A DNA stretch of 64,000 nucleotides from Panax quinquefolius (lineage: Eukaryota; Streptophyta; Magnoliopsida; Apiales; Araliaceae): the NCBI GenBank assembly GCA_020205615.1, contig CM035151.1:43272977-43336976 (forward strand). The letters run 5' to 3'. A model generated the notes under the pieces. It worked only from the letters and a program-made list of their open reading frames with translations, was not told the DNA's origin and made no database searches. Shown piece by piece: positions 23,902-37,159 of the stretch. How positions within the stretch are numbered: the stretch's first letter is position 1; each line of letters begins with the position of its first letter. A program made the translations under genes and the position numbers.

Positions 23902-26389
23902 TGTGACGCCCCCAAAATTAGGTATACATCACCCATCTTGGGTCGCCAGATACATGGTACAGAATTCAAATACAACTTACTAATACAAATATCGTGTACA
24001 ATACGACAAAACATAAACTGTGAGTTTAAATACAAATATTGTCTACTAGAGATTATACAAACTTAAAAGGAGTCCTCATTACAATTATTATCACAATAAT
24101 TCACAGAATAGTGAGGACTACTAATGCTATCCTCTGGACCATTACTCCGTTCCCAGAGGCTCATCCCAAACTATATTCTCATTTCACGAGAAACGGTGAA
24201 AGAAAGGGTGAGCTCAACTAGCCCAAAGAAGAAATATTATGACTAAGATAATGCGAGAATAAATTATCATTAGCCTTGACGATGTGTTAAAGCGATAAAA
24301 TATAATAAACATCAAGTTTAAGCTGCGGTGAACCAATGAATCCATTAAAAAGTCAAGTAGAAAATAAAATCTACTATCTTTTATGTTTTAAAAGTTTTCA
24401 TCCTTTGTTATATTTGAGACTAAACTTAATAAATATTCCACATCATCGAATCACCCCTGCACTTCTGACGATGATATTCTTTAGTATCACGACCACAATT
24501 ATCCATGCACTATGGCCAAGAATATTTGTGTATTCATTAATGGTCATGATCATGCCAACAAGCTGTCCATCGATGCACTCTACGGGCCAATGAGGATTTT
24601 TACCACATCATTTGTAACATTACGGTCATGATTACAAGCGAATAATCCCTGGTCATAATCATACCAAGTCCATCTACATGCACTACAGTGCCACAGATGA
24701 CTTTCAACATAATATAAACATGAGGATGATGACAATGATTTAAGAATTCAATAAAATAAGTTCAAGAATTAATTTATCCAGAACCAATAACATCAATTAT
24801 CGACATGATCTTTGCTTTGTAGAGTAAAATTCAAGAATACTTAGAAGAATATTTCCATGAAAGGATCTTTGGATGAAGCGCAAATATCGAGGATATTCCA
24901 CTAATTTCATGGAGTATAGAAGTTAAAGTTTTAACATTTGAGTATAATAAAGAATGGAATAACAAAAGAAATCACCATGCATGCGATAAACCGCTTGCAG
25001 GCGGAGTTATTCAACAGAATAATAAATAACGAGAACCCGTCCGGTAAAAGCGCGCACGGAGGCAGGATATTCAATAGAATAATAAAGAATGGAACCGTGT
25101 TCAACGAGAATAAAACAGAAAAACGCATAGACAGGATATTCAACGAGAATAATAATAAAAAGATGGAACCGGTCAGGTGTAAAACACATGACGAGGATGT
25201 TCCAGCAGAATAATAGAAGAATGTCACCAAGTATAGGGTAAATGGCGTATCTGAGTTATTCCAACAGAATAATAAGCGATGGAATAACAAGCAGTTCTCT
25301 TCATGAATAATAAGAAGAATAACACCCCTTACTTTAGTAGGAGATTGAATACTGCGATAGTGTAGTGTGAGAATACTCTTCTTCTTTCTCTCTTATTTCT
25401 CTATACTTTCTCTCTCTATAGCTTGAATGAATTAAAGTGAAAAATAATGAAGCACTAGGCCTCTACTTATAGAAGATTTCTAGCTTAGCACTTGCCGTAT
25501 GTGAAAAGGCAAGTGGCTTGATTTGTTAGTGATGTGGAAAGAAAAGTGGTTTGGCGCTTTGTAATGTGAAACGACAAGTGGTTCGGTTCACTGTAATATG
25601 AAGAAGCAAGTGGTTTTGTAATTTGGTAAAGGTAATTACTATGGCCGAAAGCGAAGGTAAGGTAATTACTATTGTGAAGGTAATTACTATTATGAAGAGA
25701 CTCTTATATGATGACATATGGGCCCCCATAAAATAACCAAACTTACCACAAACGTCTCATAACAAACTCTTTATATACATCAAGGATTGAATAAATATTA
25801 CCACAAATCATTTTATTTTTAATCAACACATATTTAATCTTTCAACAATTATTAATTATTTATAACTTGTCGTCTCAATTATTGATTTAATAATATAACA
25901 TATTATCTGAGATAATCTTGTGACAATAATTGAATCAATAATATAAGAGATATGATCAAACAATTCTTGTAGTAATAATTGAGTATAGTGAGTGACTTCT
26001 CACGTAAGCATCGATAATCAATCTTAGTGTACTTCTTAACGACCCGCCAGCGTATTCTTTGTACTTTACTACTAAGGGTAGTTCAACGGTTTTAGCGGTA
26101 ACACCTCCGTAGTTATTTTTATAGAAAGATAATTTTGTCGTTTTCTAACTACGACAAATACTCCCGTTAATAGGGTCCACTAATGATCGGTATCGTAAAT
26201 GCGAATATTCCCCAAACAAAAAGAATATTCCCCGAAGCCGAAGCGAATATTTTATAATAACTTGCTTACTTTTTGCAAAATTTATAAATATTACCCACAA
26301 CTATAACATTATATCAAATTTATTCCATAATATTCAAAAATAATATTTATAAAAATTCATCTTTATTTATAAAAGTTGGGGTCTTCTGA
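23902..26389 (-). repeat. 3' LTR of the complete family A element
   Basis: Plus strand TGTGACGCCCCCAAAATTAGG to GTTGGGGTCTTCT. It holds the hairpin-unit array at about 24945-25310. The 119-codon open frame at 24931-25290 is produced by that array. The inner end is eroded, so the boundary at 26389 is uncertain by a few bases. Confidence 0.85.
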
Positions 26390-26390
26390 C

Positions 26391-26402
26391 CTCCCCTTCT
26401 TA
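26391..26402 (-). other. Polypurine tract of the family A element
   Basis: CTCCCCTTCTTA on the + strand, so TAAGAAGGGGAG on the element strand, directly beside the 3' LTR. Confidence 0.65.
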
Positions 26403-26435
26403 TGAAATTTTGCCCTCGAAATTAGAGTGCATTAC

Positions 26436-29400
26436 GGTATGTCGAAGAGGTAAGGATACCTTGATTTCATTTTGATTCTAACTCCCAAGTCATTTCCTCA
26501 ACATCGTGGTTTCTCCACAAAACCTTGACTTGAGGTATAACTTTTGGCGTAGAATATGTTCCTTCTTATCCAAGATTTGAGCAGGAACCTCTTCATACGT
26601 CAAATTTTCCGCTATTTCGTTTGGTTCTAACTTCGATAATGTGGTCCGGGTCTTTCACATATTTACGTAACATGGATATGTGAAAAGCGTTATGAACACG
26701 AGACATACTTGGCGAAAGCGAGTCTATAGGCCACAGTTCCTACTCGATCGAGGATTAAAAATGGGTAGATGAATCGAGGATTGAGTTTTCCTCTCTTTCC
26801 AAATCTTGTAACTCCTTTCCATGGAGCAACACGTAACAACACATGATCTCTATATCGAATTCCCGTCCTTTCGATGAAGATCGGCATAACTCTTTTATCG
26901 ATTTTGTGAGATTTTTTATACGTTGTCGGATCATTTGAATCTTTTAAAAGTAGTCATACGTACCAACTCGGTCCCAACAACGTTGCTTCACCCACCTCAT
27001 CCGGCATCTTTGGAGAAGCGACACTTTCTTCCATACAACACTTGAATGGAGCCGTGCCGATACTTGCTTGATAAGCTTTGTTGTTGTAGGAAAACTCCAC
27101 CGATGGTAAGAACTTGTCCCAACTTCCCTTGAAATCAAGGACACGAGTCTTAATAGATCTTCAAGAGTTTGAATAGTCCTCTCTCATTTGTCCGTCAAAT
27201 GCGAGGATGATATGCCGAGAGCTAAATCGTAAAGTCTGTGCCCATAGCTTTTTGCAAACTAACCCAAAAATCGTGAAGTGAATCTTGGGTCTCGATCAAA
27301 AACTATGGATATCGGCATTCCATGCGATCTTACAATCTCGTTTTATGTACATCTGAGCAAGGCGTTCAAGTGTATAAGTTTCTCGTATCGGTAAGAAATG
27401 AGTAGACTTAGTCAATCTATCAACAATGACCCAAATCGCATCTATGCCTTGAGAAACCTTAGGAAGGCCGCATGCTTGAAATCCATGGTAATGTGCTCCC
27501 ACTTCCATTACGGAATTTCAAGTGGTTTGATGGACCTTTTGGTACTTGATGCTCGCTTTAACTTGTTGACAAGTTAGACACCTTGAGATAAACAACGCTA
27601 TCTCTCTCTTCATATTGCTCCACCAAAATGTATGGCGAATATCATGATACATTTTGGTACTCCCGAGATGGATTACAAGCGGTGTGTTGTGCGCCTCCAT
27701 CATGATTTTATACTTTAAATCGAAGGGTCGTTAGGAACCAAAGTGGAGAGTTGACTCGAAGTATTCCTTCTTCATCGATTCTTGCTTCGGCGATATCACC
27801 TTCTTGCACTTTCTTCCTCATCGCATCGGCTCCGATTACGTAGCTTGGCGACTTTAACTTTATCGATTAAAAGTCGGTTTACTTTCAGTATATTCGCCAT
27901 CGTCACATGCGTACGTCCTGAGGTCTTTAACTCTATCTCCATCCTTTGCAAGTCACACAAAATGGGCCCTTGCGTTGACAATATATCGCTTTTCGTGCTT
28001 GCATATGATCTTCTTACTCGATGCGTCACTACCACGTTTGCTTTTCCAAGATGGTATTGGATGGTATGATCATAATCTTTCAATGATTCAAAGCCCAGCG
28101 TCGTTGTCGCATGTTAAGTTCCTTTTGAGTGAAGAAATATTTGAGGCTTTTATGATCCGTAAAGATCTCCACTTTCTCCCCATCTGAGTAATGCCTCCAA
28201 ATTTTAAGTGCAAAGACAACAATTTGCTTGACTCTAGATCATGAGTAGGATAATTTCTCTTATATTCTTTGAGTTGTCATGAGGCATAGGCTATGACTTT
28301 TCCATGTTGCATGAGAACACATCCCAACCCTTTTCCCAAAGCATCCTTTGTAGATGAAAAATCCCCTCAAGGCGGATGGTATTGTCGAGCAGGTTTGAAA
28401 TGAGTCTCCTCTTGAGTTCTTGAAAACTCTTTTCACATTCTTCGCTCCAATAGAACTTTGTATCTTTCCAAAGTCATTTAAGTCGATGGAGTAGCGATTA
28501 GAGAAAATCCTTCCACGAATCTCAGATAATAACCAAATTAAGCAAAGAAAGCTACGTGCTTGGTCCATTTGATTTAGGTTGCTCGACTTTGAATAGCTTG
28601 ATCTTTCTTTGGGTCAACGGATATTCCATGACTTGATACCACGTGCCCAAGGAATGCTACTTCCTCAAGCCAAAACTTCGCATTTTTTCAACTTGGCATA
28701 AAGCTTATATTCACGAAGCTTTTGGAGTGTCGACCTCAAGTGTTGCTCATGATCTTCACGGCTTTTGGAATAAATAAGGATGTCATCGATAAAGGCGACC
28801 ACAAAGTGATCCAAATATTCCTTGAATACTCGGTTCATCATATCCATGAAGGCGGCGAGGAGCATTAGTCGATCCAATGGACATGACTAGGAATTCATAA
28901 TGCCGCAGGTTAAAGCCGTCTTTGGAATGTCATGGTTCTAATCTTCAATTGGTGATATCAGGAACGAAGATCGATCTTTGAAAAGAATTTGGCTCCTTGC
29001 AAATTGGTCAAACAGGTCATCAATCGTGGCAATGGATACTATTTTTGATGGTGACATGATTGACTCCAGATAATCAATCTGAAAGTCGCATACTCCCATC
29101 TTTCTTCTTCACGAATAGAGCAGAGCACCCGAGGAGAAGTACTAGGGACGAATAAAGCGATGTCTAACAATTTCTGCAGTTGGGTCTTTAACTCACGATG
29201 TTGATAGGAGCCATTCGATATGGGGCTTTGGAAATGGGTTTTGTCTTAGGGTTCAAAGTCGATATAAAATTCAATTTCATGCTCTCGGGGTAGGCCAGGG
29301 AAGTTCTTGAGAGAATCGTCGAAAATTTATTAACAACAGAAATATCATTCAAAAGTCGGCGTATTTTGTTTAGATCGTGACATGAGCTAAGAAAGCTTGA

Positions 29401-29950
29401 CATCCGTTTTTTGATAAGCGAATAGCTTTATGGCTTGAGATGGTAGTGATTGATTTTAATGGTTTGGTCGCTTGAATTAGCATAATAGGTTGATTAGGAA
29501 TATGAAAGCTAACAACCTTACGAAAACAATCAATTTTGCATGATGAGTAGTTAACGATCGATCCCTAGAATCACGTCAAATCAAGTATTTTCAATGAAAT
29601 AAGATCGACGGGTAATGTGAGGAACCGATTTGAACCAAACAAGACTTATAAGCGAGTGGATGTAATGAAGGTTTCTCCCAGCGGAGTTTCCACAGATAAG
29701 TCGAAATCTAATTTCTCGAGTCAAATTTAATCGATGGCGCAAGTAGGAGAAATAAAAGAATGGGTAGAACCAAATTATCAAATAAAGTATAGACTTCGTT
29801 AGAGTTTATGATAAGCTTACCCGTGATGACCTCATTCGGGTTCCTTGCTTTACGGGAGGTCACAACAAATGCTTTCCCTTGCACTTTCTGAGACTTTGAC
29901 CTTTACTGGAATGACCTTTGGTGCCTCCATCCTAATTTGAATTTGTCTTT
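26436..29950 (-). pseudogene. Family A pol (protease, RT, RNase H, integrase), broken
   Basis: Reading down the minus strand, protease-like sequence lies near 29530-29780. The start of reverse transcriptase follows (PISKAPYRMAP near 29190-29240), then the RT catalytic block with [19 protein letters not shown] (near 28750-28810, FIDD in place of YVDD/FIDD), and the RNase H region near 28090-28470. Integrase comes next: zinc-binding part with GSTKMYHDIR, FWWSNMKREI and CLTCQQVKA (27560-27670), catalytic core start [19 protein letters not shown] (27395-27450), SWDKFLPSVEFSYNN-like block (27060-27125) and C-terminal VGTVAYRL (26725-26750). The tail VIPQ...WRNHDVEEMTW at 26460-26540 is chromodomain-like. 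At least one frameshift or stop interrupts every domain. Confidence 0.85.
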
Positions 29951-29959
29951 GGTGAGCGA

Positions 29960-31042
29960 CAAAAATTGGGCTAAGTGACCTTATTTTCCACAATTATAAC
30001 ATGCTTTGGGATGGCATCGCATAATTTGGGTGATGTGTCCCTCCCTCGCATTTGAAGCATATGATAGGTGGTCTTTCTCCTTCCTTAACAACGGGTCTTT
30101 GGTCTTGGCGTCTTTCCATCATTGTTGAATCTCATCTTCTTGAAATATCCATTCTTATTATTTTGGCCACGATTACCACCGAAGTGGTTACCATTTACGG
30201 CATGTTGATTCCCTCCACGCTTGTTGTCAAGCTTGATGACTACTACTCATTTGGTATTATAATTTTGTTCATTTGCTCTCTTTTAGTTCGTTGACTCGTT
30301 ATCGCGCTCCACTAAAGCGAGCCATATTTACAACATCGAATACAAACACGGTTTATGAGAAATAAGATGTTGGCGTATCTTCGACTTCAAACCTCTTAAA
30401 ACATTGGCGCCATTCTCTCTTCATTATCCACCAAGTGGGGCCTGAAGCCGGGATAACTCATAAATTTTGCCTCGTATTGCGACACGGTCGTATTGTTTTG
30501 TTCCAACTTGATAAACTCCACCTCCTTCGTGTGGCGAATACTTTCGGGAAAGTATTTGTCGTTGAACGACTCTGGAACTTCTCCCAAGATATCTTGATGC
30601 AATGAGTTGAGTCGTTTCTACCGATTCCCACGATGTCTGCCTCTCTCTACAAGCATAAAAGCGTGAAAGGAACCTTTTGCTCTCGGAGCATCCCAAGACA
30701 TCAAATATCTTGGTGATCTGCTTTATCCATGCTTTCGCCCGTAAGTGGTTTTGGCTCTCCCTTAAACTCCGGTGGTCGGCTCCTTGAAGCTGTTTAGCGG
30801 TGGCCCGCCGAGAGTTTCTAGTGTTTCCACCTACGTTTTGGGCAGGAGCCGCTCTCGCTTTCTTTATTGCATGAATTGAATAAAGCCTCACGAACGTTTG
30901 ATCATTCATCATTTAGTCGGTGTTGTTGTTTGCATGAGGATTATCGCCTTCACGATGCACATTATCACGATTATTGATATGTGGTGAATCAAGCGGTCGC
31001 ACTTTGTGCTCCATTGCTATTCTCAACATTCTCGGATGTCAT
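29960..31042 (-). pseudogene. Family A gag, broken
   Basis: The start codon at 31042 (MTSENVENSNGAQ) is the first ATG after the primer binding site. The gag core is split over two frames between 30900 and 30396: RFYACRER, DKYFPESIRHTKEVEF and VSQYEAKFMSYPGF are the usual capsid-region motifs of plant gypsy gag. A zinc knuckle follows near 29960-30003 (CYNCGK, stop, GHLAQF), with the last cysteine replaced by Phe and a stop codon inside. The protein would package element RNA; this copy cannot be translated through. Confidence 0.8.
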
Positions 31043-31210
31043 TTTTGAATCTTGCCACAAAACAAAAGGTTAATTGACGTGTAACATATTATCCCTATAT
31101 TACGTGAGCCAATAAAATAGCACATAAACTTAGGTAGGTCATACTAGCGAAAGAATTCCCGTCTCTCCCTCCTAGTACTATTCTCACATCTTAGCCGGGG
31201 ATCATATCCT

Positions 31211-31225
31211 AGCTTTGATACCTGT
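31211..31225 (-). other. Primer binding site (tRNA-iMet type)
   Basis: AGCTTTGATACCTGT on the + strand reads ACAGGTATCAAAGCT on the element strand, close to TGGTATCAGAGC. It touches the 5' LTR. Confidence 0.75.
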
Positions 31226-33748
31226 TGTGGCGCCCCCAAATTAGGTATACATCACCCATCTTGGGTCGCCGGATCGTGGTGCGAAATTCAAATACAACTT
31301 ACTAATACATTGCGTGTGTATACAATCGACGACAAAATATAAAGCTGTGAGTTTGAATATAAATATTGTCTACTAGAGATTATACAAACTCAAAAGGAGT
31401 CCTCATTACAATTATTATCACAATATTTCACAGAATAGTGAGGACTACTAATCTTATCCTCCGGACCATTACTCAGTTCCCAGGCTCGTCCCGGCTATAT
31501 TCTCATTTCACGAAGAGAATAGTGAAAGAAAGTGTGAGCTCAACTAGCCCGAAGAAATATTATGACTAAGATAATGCGAGAATAAATTATCATTAGCCTT
31601 CAACGATGTTAAAGCGATAAAATATAATAAACATCAAGTTTAAGCTGTAGCGGAACCAACAATCCATTAAAAGAGTCAGTAGAAAATAAAATCTACTATC
31701 TTTTATGTTTTAAAAGGTTTTTCATCAACTTTGTTATAATTTGAGACTCGACAATAAATATTCCACATCATCGAATCACCCCTGCACTTCTGACGATGAT
31801 ATTCTTTAGTATCACGACCACAATTATCCATGCACTTTATGGCGAGAATATTTGTGTATTCATTAATGGTCATGATCGTGCCAACAATTTGTCCATCGAT
31901 GCACTACGGGCCAATGAGGATTTTACCACATCATTTGTAATATTACGGTCGTGATTACACCAAGAATAATCCACGGTCATAATCTTACCAAGTCCATCCA
32001 TCACTACTGGCCACGAGATGACTTTCAACATAATATAAACATGAGGATGATGACAATGATATAAGAATTCAATAAAACAAGTTCAAGAATTAATTTATCC
32101 AAGAACCGATAACATCAATTGTCGACATGATCTTTGCTTTGTAGAATAAAATTCAAGAATACTTAGAAGAATATTTCCATGAAAGGATCTTTGGATGAAG
32201 CGCAAATATCGAGGATATTCCACTAATTTCATGGAGTATAGAAGTTAAAGTTTTAACCAAGTTGAGTATAATAAAGAATGGAATAACAAAAGAAATCACC
32301 ATGCATGCGATAGGCCTTGCAGGCGGAGTTATTCAACGAGAATAATAAATAACGGAACCGGTCTTGCGTAAAAGCGCGAGACGAGGATATTCAACGAGAA
32401 TAATAAAGAATGGAACCGAAGGTCGGCGTAAACGCACGCAGACGAGGATATTCAGCGAGAATAATAAAAAGCGGAACCGGTCAGATGTAAAAACACAGAG
32501 CAGGATGTTCCAACGAGAATAATAATAAAAAAAAGCGGAATCGAAGTCCGGTGTAAAACACATGACGAGCGGGATGTTCTAATAGAATAATAGAAGAATG
32601 TCACCAAGTATAGGATAAACCAGCGTATCTGAGTTATTCCAGCAGAATAATAAGCGATGGAATAACAAGCAGTTCTCTTCATGAATAAGAAAGAATAACA
32701 CCCCTTACTTTAGTAGGAGATTGAATCTGCGGTAGTGTAGTAGCAGAATACTCTTCTTCTTTCTCTCTTATTTCTCTATACTTTTCTCTCTATAAGCTTG
32801 AATGAATTCGTGAAAAATAATGAAGCACTAGGCCTCTATTTATAGAAGATTTCTAGCTTAGCACTTGCCGTGTGAAAAGGCAGAGTGGCTTGAGCGAATT
32901 AGTGATGTGAAAAGAAAAGTGGTTTGATGCCTGTAATGTGAAAGCGACAAGTGGTTCGGCCTTTGTAATGTAAACGACAAGTGGTTTGACGATTGGTAAA
33001 GATAATTACTATCGATGTGAAGGTAATTACTATTGCGATGGTAATTACTATTGTGAAGAGACTCTTAGATGATGACATATGGGCCCCCATAAAAAACCAA
33101 ACTTACCACAAAGCGTCTCATATAACAGGACTCTTTATATACATCAAGGATTGAATAAATATTACCACAAATCATTTTATTTTTAATCAACACATATTTA
33201 ATCTTTCAACAATTATTAATCATTTATAACTTGTCGTCTCAATTATTGATTTAATAATATAACATATTATCTCTGGATGATCTTTGTGACAATAATTGAA
33301 TCGATAATATAAGAGATATGATCGACAATTCTTTGTAGCAATAATTGAGTATATTTGAGTGACTTCTCACGTAAGCATCGATAATCAATCTGAGTGTGCT
33401 CTTATGCTGACCACGCAGCGTATTCTTGTACTTTTACTACTAGGGTAGTTCAGCGGTTTTAACGGTAACACCTCCATAGTTATTTTTATAGAAAGATAAT
33501 TTTGTCGTTTTTCTAACTACGACAATATACTTAGTTAATAGGGTCCACCGATGATTGGTAGTCGTACGAATATTCCCAAAACAAAAGAATATTCCCGAGC
33601 CAAACGAATATTTTATAACAACTTGCTTACTTTGCAAAATTTATAAATATTACCCACAACTATAACTTTATATCAAATTTATTCCATAATATTCAAAAAT
33701 AATATTTATAGAAAATTCAACTTTATTTATAAAAGTTGGGGTCTTACA
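31226..33748 (-). repeat. 5' LTR of the complete family A element
   Basis: Plus strand TGTGGCGCCCCC to GGGGTCTTACA. It contains the hairpin-unit array (32270-32700) and, on the minus strand, a TATA box at 32837-32844. It differs from the 3' LTR at numerous positions from the first 100 bases on. Confidence 0.88.
32837..32844 (-). promoter_or_regulatory. 5' LTR TATA box
   Basis: TATTTATA on the + strand (TATAAATA on the element strand), followed by GAGGCCTAG and then the leader and hairpin array. Likely promoter of this copy. Confidence 0.55.
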
Positions 33749-34537
33749 CTTTGAGCGTAGTGCAAGTTTTCTTCAAGAATATCCTCGCTCTACCAGTCGG
33801 AATACTATTCTTTTACGGTAAGGGGTATTATTCTTTCTTATTCATGAAGAGAACTTGTTATTCCATTCTTTATTATTACATTGGAATAACACAGATACGA
33901 GCTACCCTATACTTGGTGAAATTCTTACATTATTCCATTCTTTATCATTATGTTGGAATAACACATACATAAATCTGCATACATGGTGAAATTCTTTTGT
34001 TCTTCCATTCTTTATTATTACATTTGGAACATCATGTATGCATGCGTTTACTTTGACTGGTTTCGTTATTTATTATTACATTGGAACATCACATGCATGC
34101 GTTTTCGCATGACTGATTACATTATTTATTAATACATTTGGAACATCACATGCATGCATTTTCGCATGACTGGTTCCGTTATTTATTATTACGTTGGAAT
34201 AACGATGCATGTGATCTATCGCATGCTTGGTGATTTCTTTTGTTATTCTATTCTTTATTATACTCAGTTGGTTAAAGTTTTGACTTCTATACTCCATGAA
34301 ATTAGTGGAATATCCTTGATATTTGCGCTTCATCCAGTATCTTTTCTTGAAAATATTCTTCTGAGCATTCTTGAGTTTTATTCTACAAAGAAGTATCATG
34401 TTGACAATTTGAACGTTATTAGTTCCTGGATAAATTAATTCTTGAACTTGTTTTATTAAATTCTTATATCATTGTCATCATCCTCATGTTTATATTTTGT
34501 TGAAAGTCATACGTGGCATTGTAGTGCATAGATGGAT
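33749..34537 (+). repeat. LTR A2, third segment
   Basis: Continues after the CTTTG duplication with the hairpin-unit array (33850-34270), including CATGCG/CGCATG around TTTT near 34097, and ends at GCATAGATGGAT where element D begins. Confidence 0.8.
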
Positions 34538-36395
34538 TGAAAGTAGTATATACCTACAAAGCCGATCATGTTTGATGATAAAGCATATACTTTGAAACAA
34601 TCTTATTCATTTATTAATAAAAAGTATTAATTTATTAAAGGCTTTTAATTATCTACATGATCTTTGTTTTATAATATGTGATAAACCCATAGTTTTAAGC
34701 AATGCTTTTAGAATAATGATGATGATCATTCTAATGAGATCTAAATTCTTAGAAAGCTTAAAACTAAAATAGTTCCCAATCGTTGGATTACTAAATTGGG
34801 GATTAGTAAATCCAGGATAGATTGGTACATACATTGCTTGCTCATTGGATGAGGATGATTGATCTCATGATCATTTTGTGGAGACACTTAAAGCAAGTAT
34901 GTAGGTGCTTATTAGAGAATAAGTTCTTTGAGCATTGGCTCGCTAAGGAATACCTAATGGAGTTTTACTTGCTGTCGATAGGAATTCTGTAGTGATAGTA
35001 AGAAGACAAGTGATCCTTGGACTTGAGATCATCATAGTATCTTGTGTATGATGAGTTATACTTTGACTTATTCCTTAAGACCCTTAGGGTATATCAAAAA
35101 GGTATGCTTGGGTATAATAAGTTATACGTGGAGATAATGTATGATCGATAAAGAATCTACCACTACTATTAAAAGAAGAGAAATGTCTATGTGATTCGAT
35201 AAATGACAACCCGATAGTCCTTGGCAAAGCGAGAATGAAATTAGAAAGGAGTTTCTAATTTGCATTATTTAGTGTTGTGCATTTAAGAGTCGAAATACAT
35301 ATAATTAAATAAAATAAGACTTGTGATAATTCCATGTCTTATATTTAATTGGGACATTGTATGGTGGAAGGATTGAATTATGCGGTAACTATTTACTCAA
35401 AGGTTCTTTTATGATTAATGTTGAAATCTATATTATTTGGAAAGTCGTTGATCGCTAGGGAGGCTTATCCTATTGTAGAATAAATATTATTTATTTAAAT
35501 AAATTAATTGTTTAATTTATTTATTTAAATAAGATTAGAATTGTTCTAATTGATTTATTCACAATAGGTTTAATATGGAGAACCTAAAAGGGTCACACTA
35601 TAAAAGGAAAAATAATTATTTAAGAAGTTAATGGCATAATCGTAATAATAATATGTTAAGTATATTTAATTTAATCTATGGTGATAGAATAAATTAAATA
35701 GCTTAATATTTATTATTTAATATTTTAGAAATATTAAATATAAATTAATAAGAGGAGTCTTATTAATATTATTACAATTATTATTATTTTAATTTCTAAA
35801 AGAGTTTAGGAATTAATTTAATATAAGTACTCTCATTTATTCCTAATAGGATTAGGAGGAAAATTAATTAAAGGAGTTTAATTAATTATCCCTAATAAGA
35901 TTAGAGCCCATTTAATTAAAAGAGTTTAATTAAATAATACCTTATTTTAATAGGGTTACTTGATATCTTTATAAGAGGAGTCTTATATCAGATATGAGGA
36001 CTACGTCATAATTCCAAAGAGTTGGAGAGTACGCTCTTTTTCTATAGAGATAGAAAAACTAGGGTTTAGCCAACCACCCATCTTCTTGAATTCTTCTTCT
36101 TCCTTGGTGGATCACCTCTAGAGGCCAAACACTTGGGTGACTAACGTTGATCAAAGGAAGGAACCAAACCCGGTGGATTCAAGTTGAGCGAAAAAGAATT
36201 GGAGGTGAACTTGTACACGAGGAAGCTCGGATCTTCAAGGGTATGATTCTTGTTCTTCAATTTTTCGTTTAATTAATAATTGTGCATAAAGGGTGATCCG
36301 GGTATATGGTTTGTAAAAATTTTTAAACTCTGATTTTCCACGTTTCCGCTTATTTTTGCAATTTGATTGCGTTCATGAATATTACAAACCTAACA
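34538..36395 (+). mobile_element. Element D: solo LTR (1.86 kb)
   Basis: Runs TGAAAGTAGTATATACC to ACCTAACA, interrupting LTR A2 between CATAGATGGA and CTTGGTATGATTATG, which are contiguous at 17025-17050. The flanks TGGAT (34533) and TGGAC (36396) are a 5-bp duplication with one mismatch. The end region TTTCCACGTTTCCGC...TTACAAACCTAACA resembles Ty1/copia LTR ends (inference). No coding sequence and no second LTR. Confidence 0.7.
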
Positions 36396-37159
36396 TGGAC
36401 TTGGTATGATTATGACCAGTGATTATTCGGTGTAATCATGACCGTAATATTACAAAAGATGTGAAAAAAGTCCTCATTGGCCCGTAGTGCATTGATGGAC
36501 AGTTGTTGGCATGATCATGACCATTAATGAATACACAAATATTCTTGGCCCGTAGTGCATGGATAATTGTGGTCGTGATAATAAAGAATATCATTGGCCG
36601 TAGTGCAGGGGTGATTCGATGATGTGGATTATTTATTAAGCTGAGTCCTAGCGATAAAAGTGATGAAAAACCTTTTAAATCATAAAAGATAGTAGATGTT
36701 ATTCTCTACTTGACTCTTTTAATGGATTGCTTGTTTCGTTGCAGTTAAACTTGATGTCTATTGTATTTTATCAGTTTAACATTGTTGAAGACTAATAATA
36801 ATTTATTCGCATTATCTTAGTCATAATATTTCTTCTTTGGGCTAGTTGAGCTCACCCTTTTGCTTTCATTGTTCTCTTGGGAAATGAGAGCGTGGCGGGA
36901 CTAGTCGGGGAGCGGAGTGATGGTAGAGATGGTGTCATAGTAGTCCTCACTATTCTATAAAATAGTGTGATAATAAATGTAATGAGGACTCCATTAAGGG
37001 TGTATATTGTCTAGATGACAATATTTGTATTAAAACTCACAGCATATGTTTTATCGTATTTTACACGATAATTGTATAATTAAGTTTTTATTTGTATTTT
37101 GTACCATGTATTTGGCGACTCAAGATAGATGATGTATACTTATTTTAGGGGCGTCACAC
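36396..37159 (+). repeat. LTR A2, last segment
   Basis: From TGGACTTGGTATGATTATG through GGGCTAGTTGAGCTCACCC (36839) to TTTTAGGGGCGTCACA. This closes the second head-to-tail family A LTR. Confidence 0.8.

Larger units (their letters stand above)
23902..33748 (-). mobile_element. Complete family A Ty3/gypsy chromovirus, decayed
   Basis: Full-length LTR retrotransposon on the minus strand: 5' LTR 31226-33748, primer binding site, gag, pol, polypurine tract, 3' LTR 23902-26389. The 5-bp target duplication CTTTG is exact (23897-23901 and 33749-33753), and the host sequence (LTR A2) continues on both sides. The coding region has the order gag, protease, reverse transcriptase, RNase H, integrase, as in Ty3/gypsy. 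The integrase motifs and the WRNH chromodomain-like tail suggest the Tekay/Del chromovirus lineage (inference). Frames are broken by many stops and shifts, and the LTRs differ visibly, so it is an old, inactive copy. Confidence 0.9.

Noticed and set aside
24931..25290. 119-codon open frame on the minus strand
   Set aside because: It lies wholly in the LTR hairpin array; the repeated RLFIIIL-like residues are a translation of TTATTATTC spacers, and similar frames appear in every array copy.
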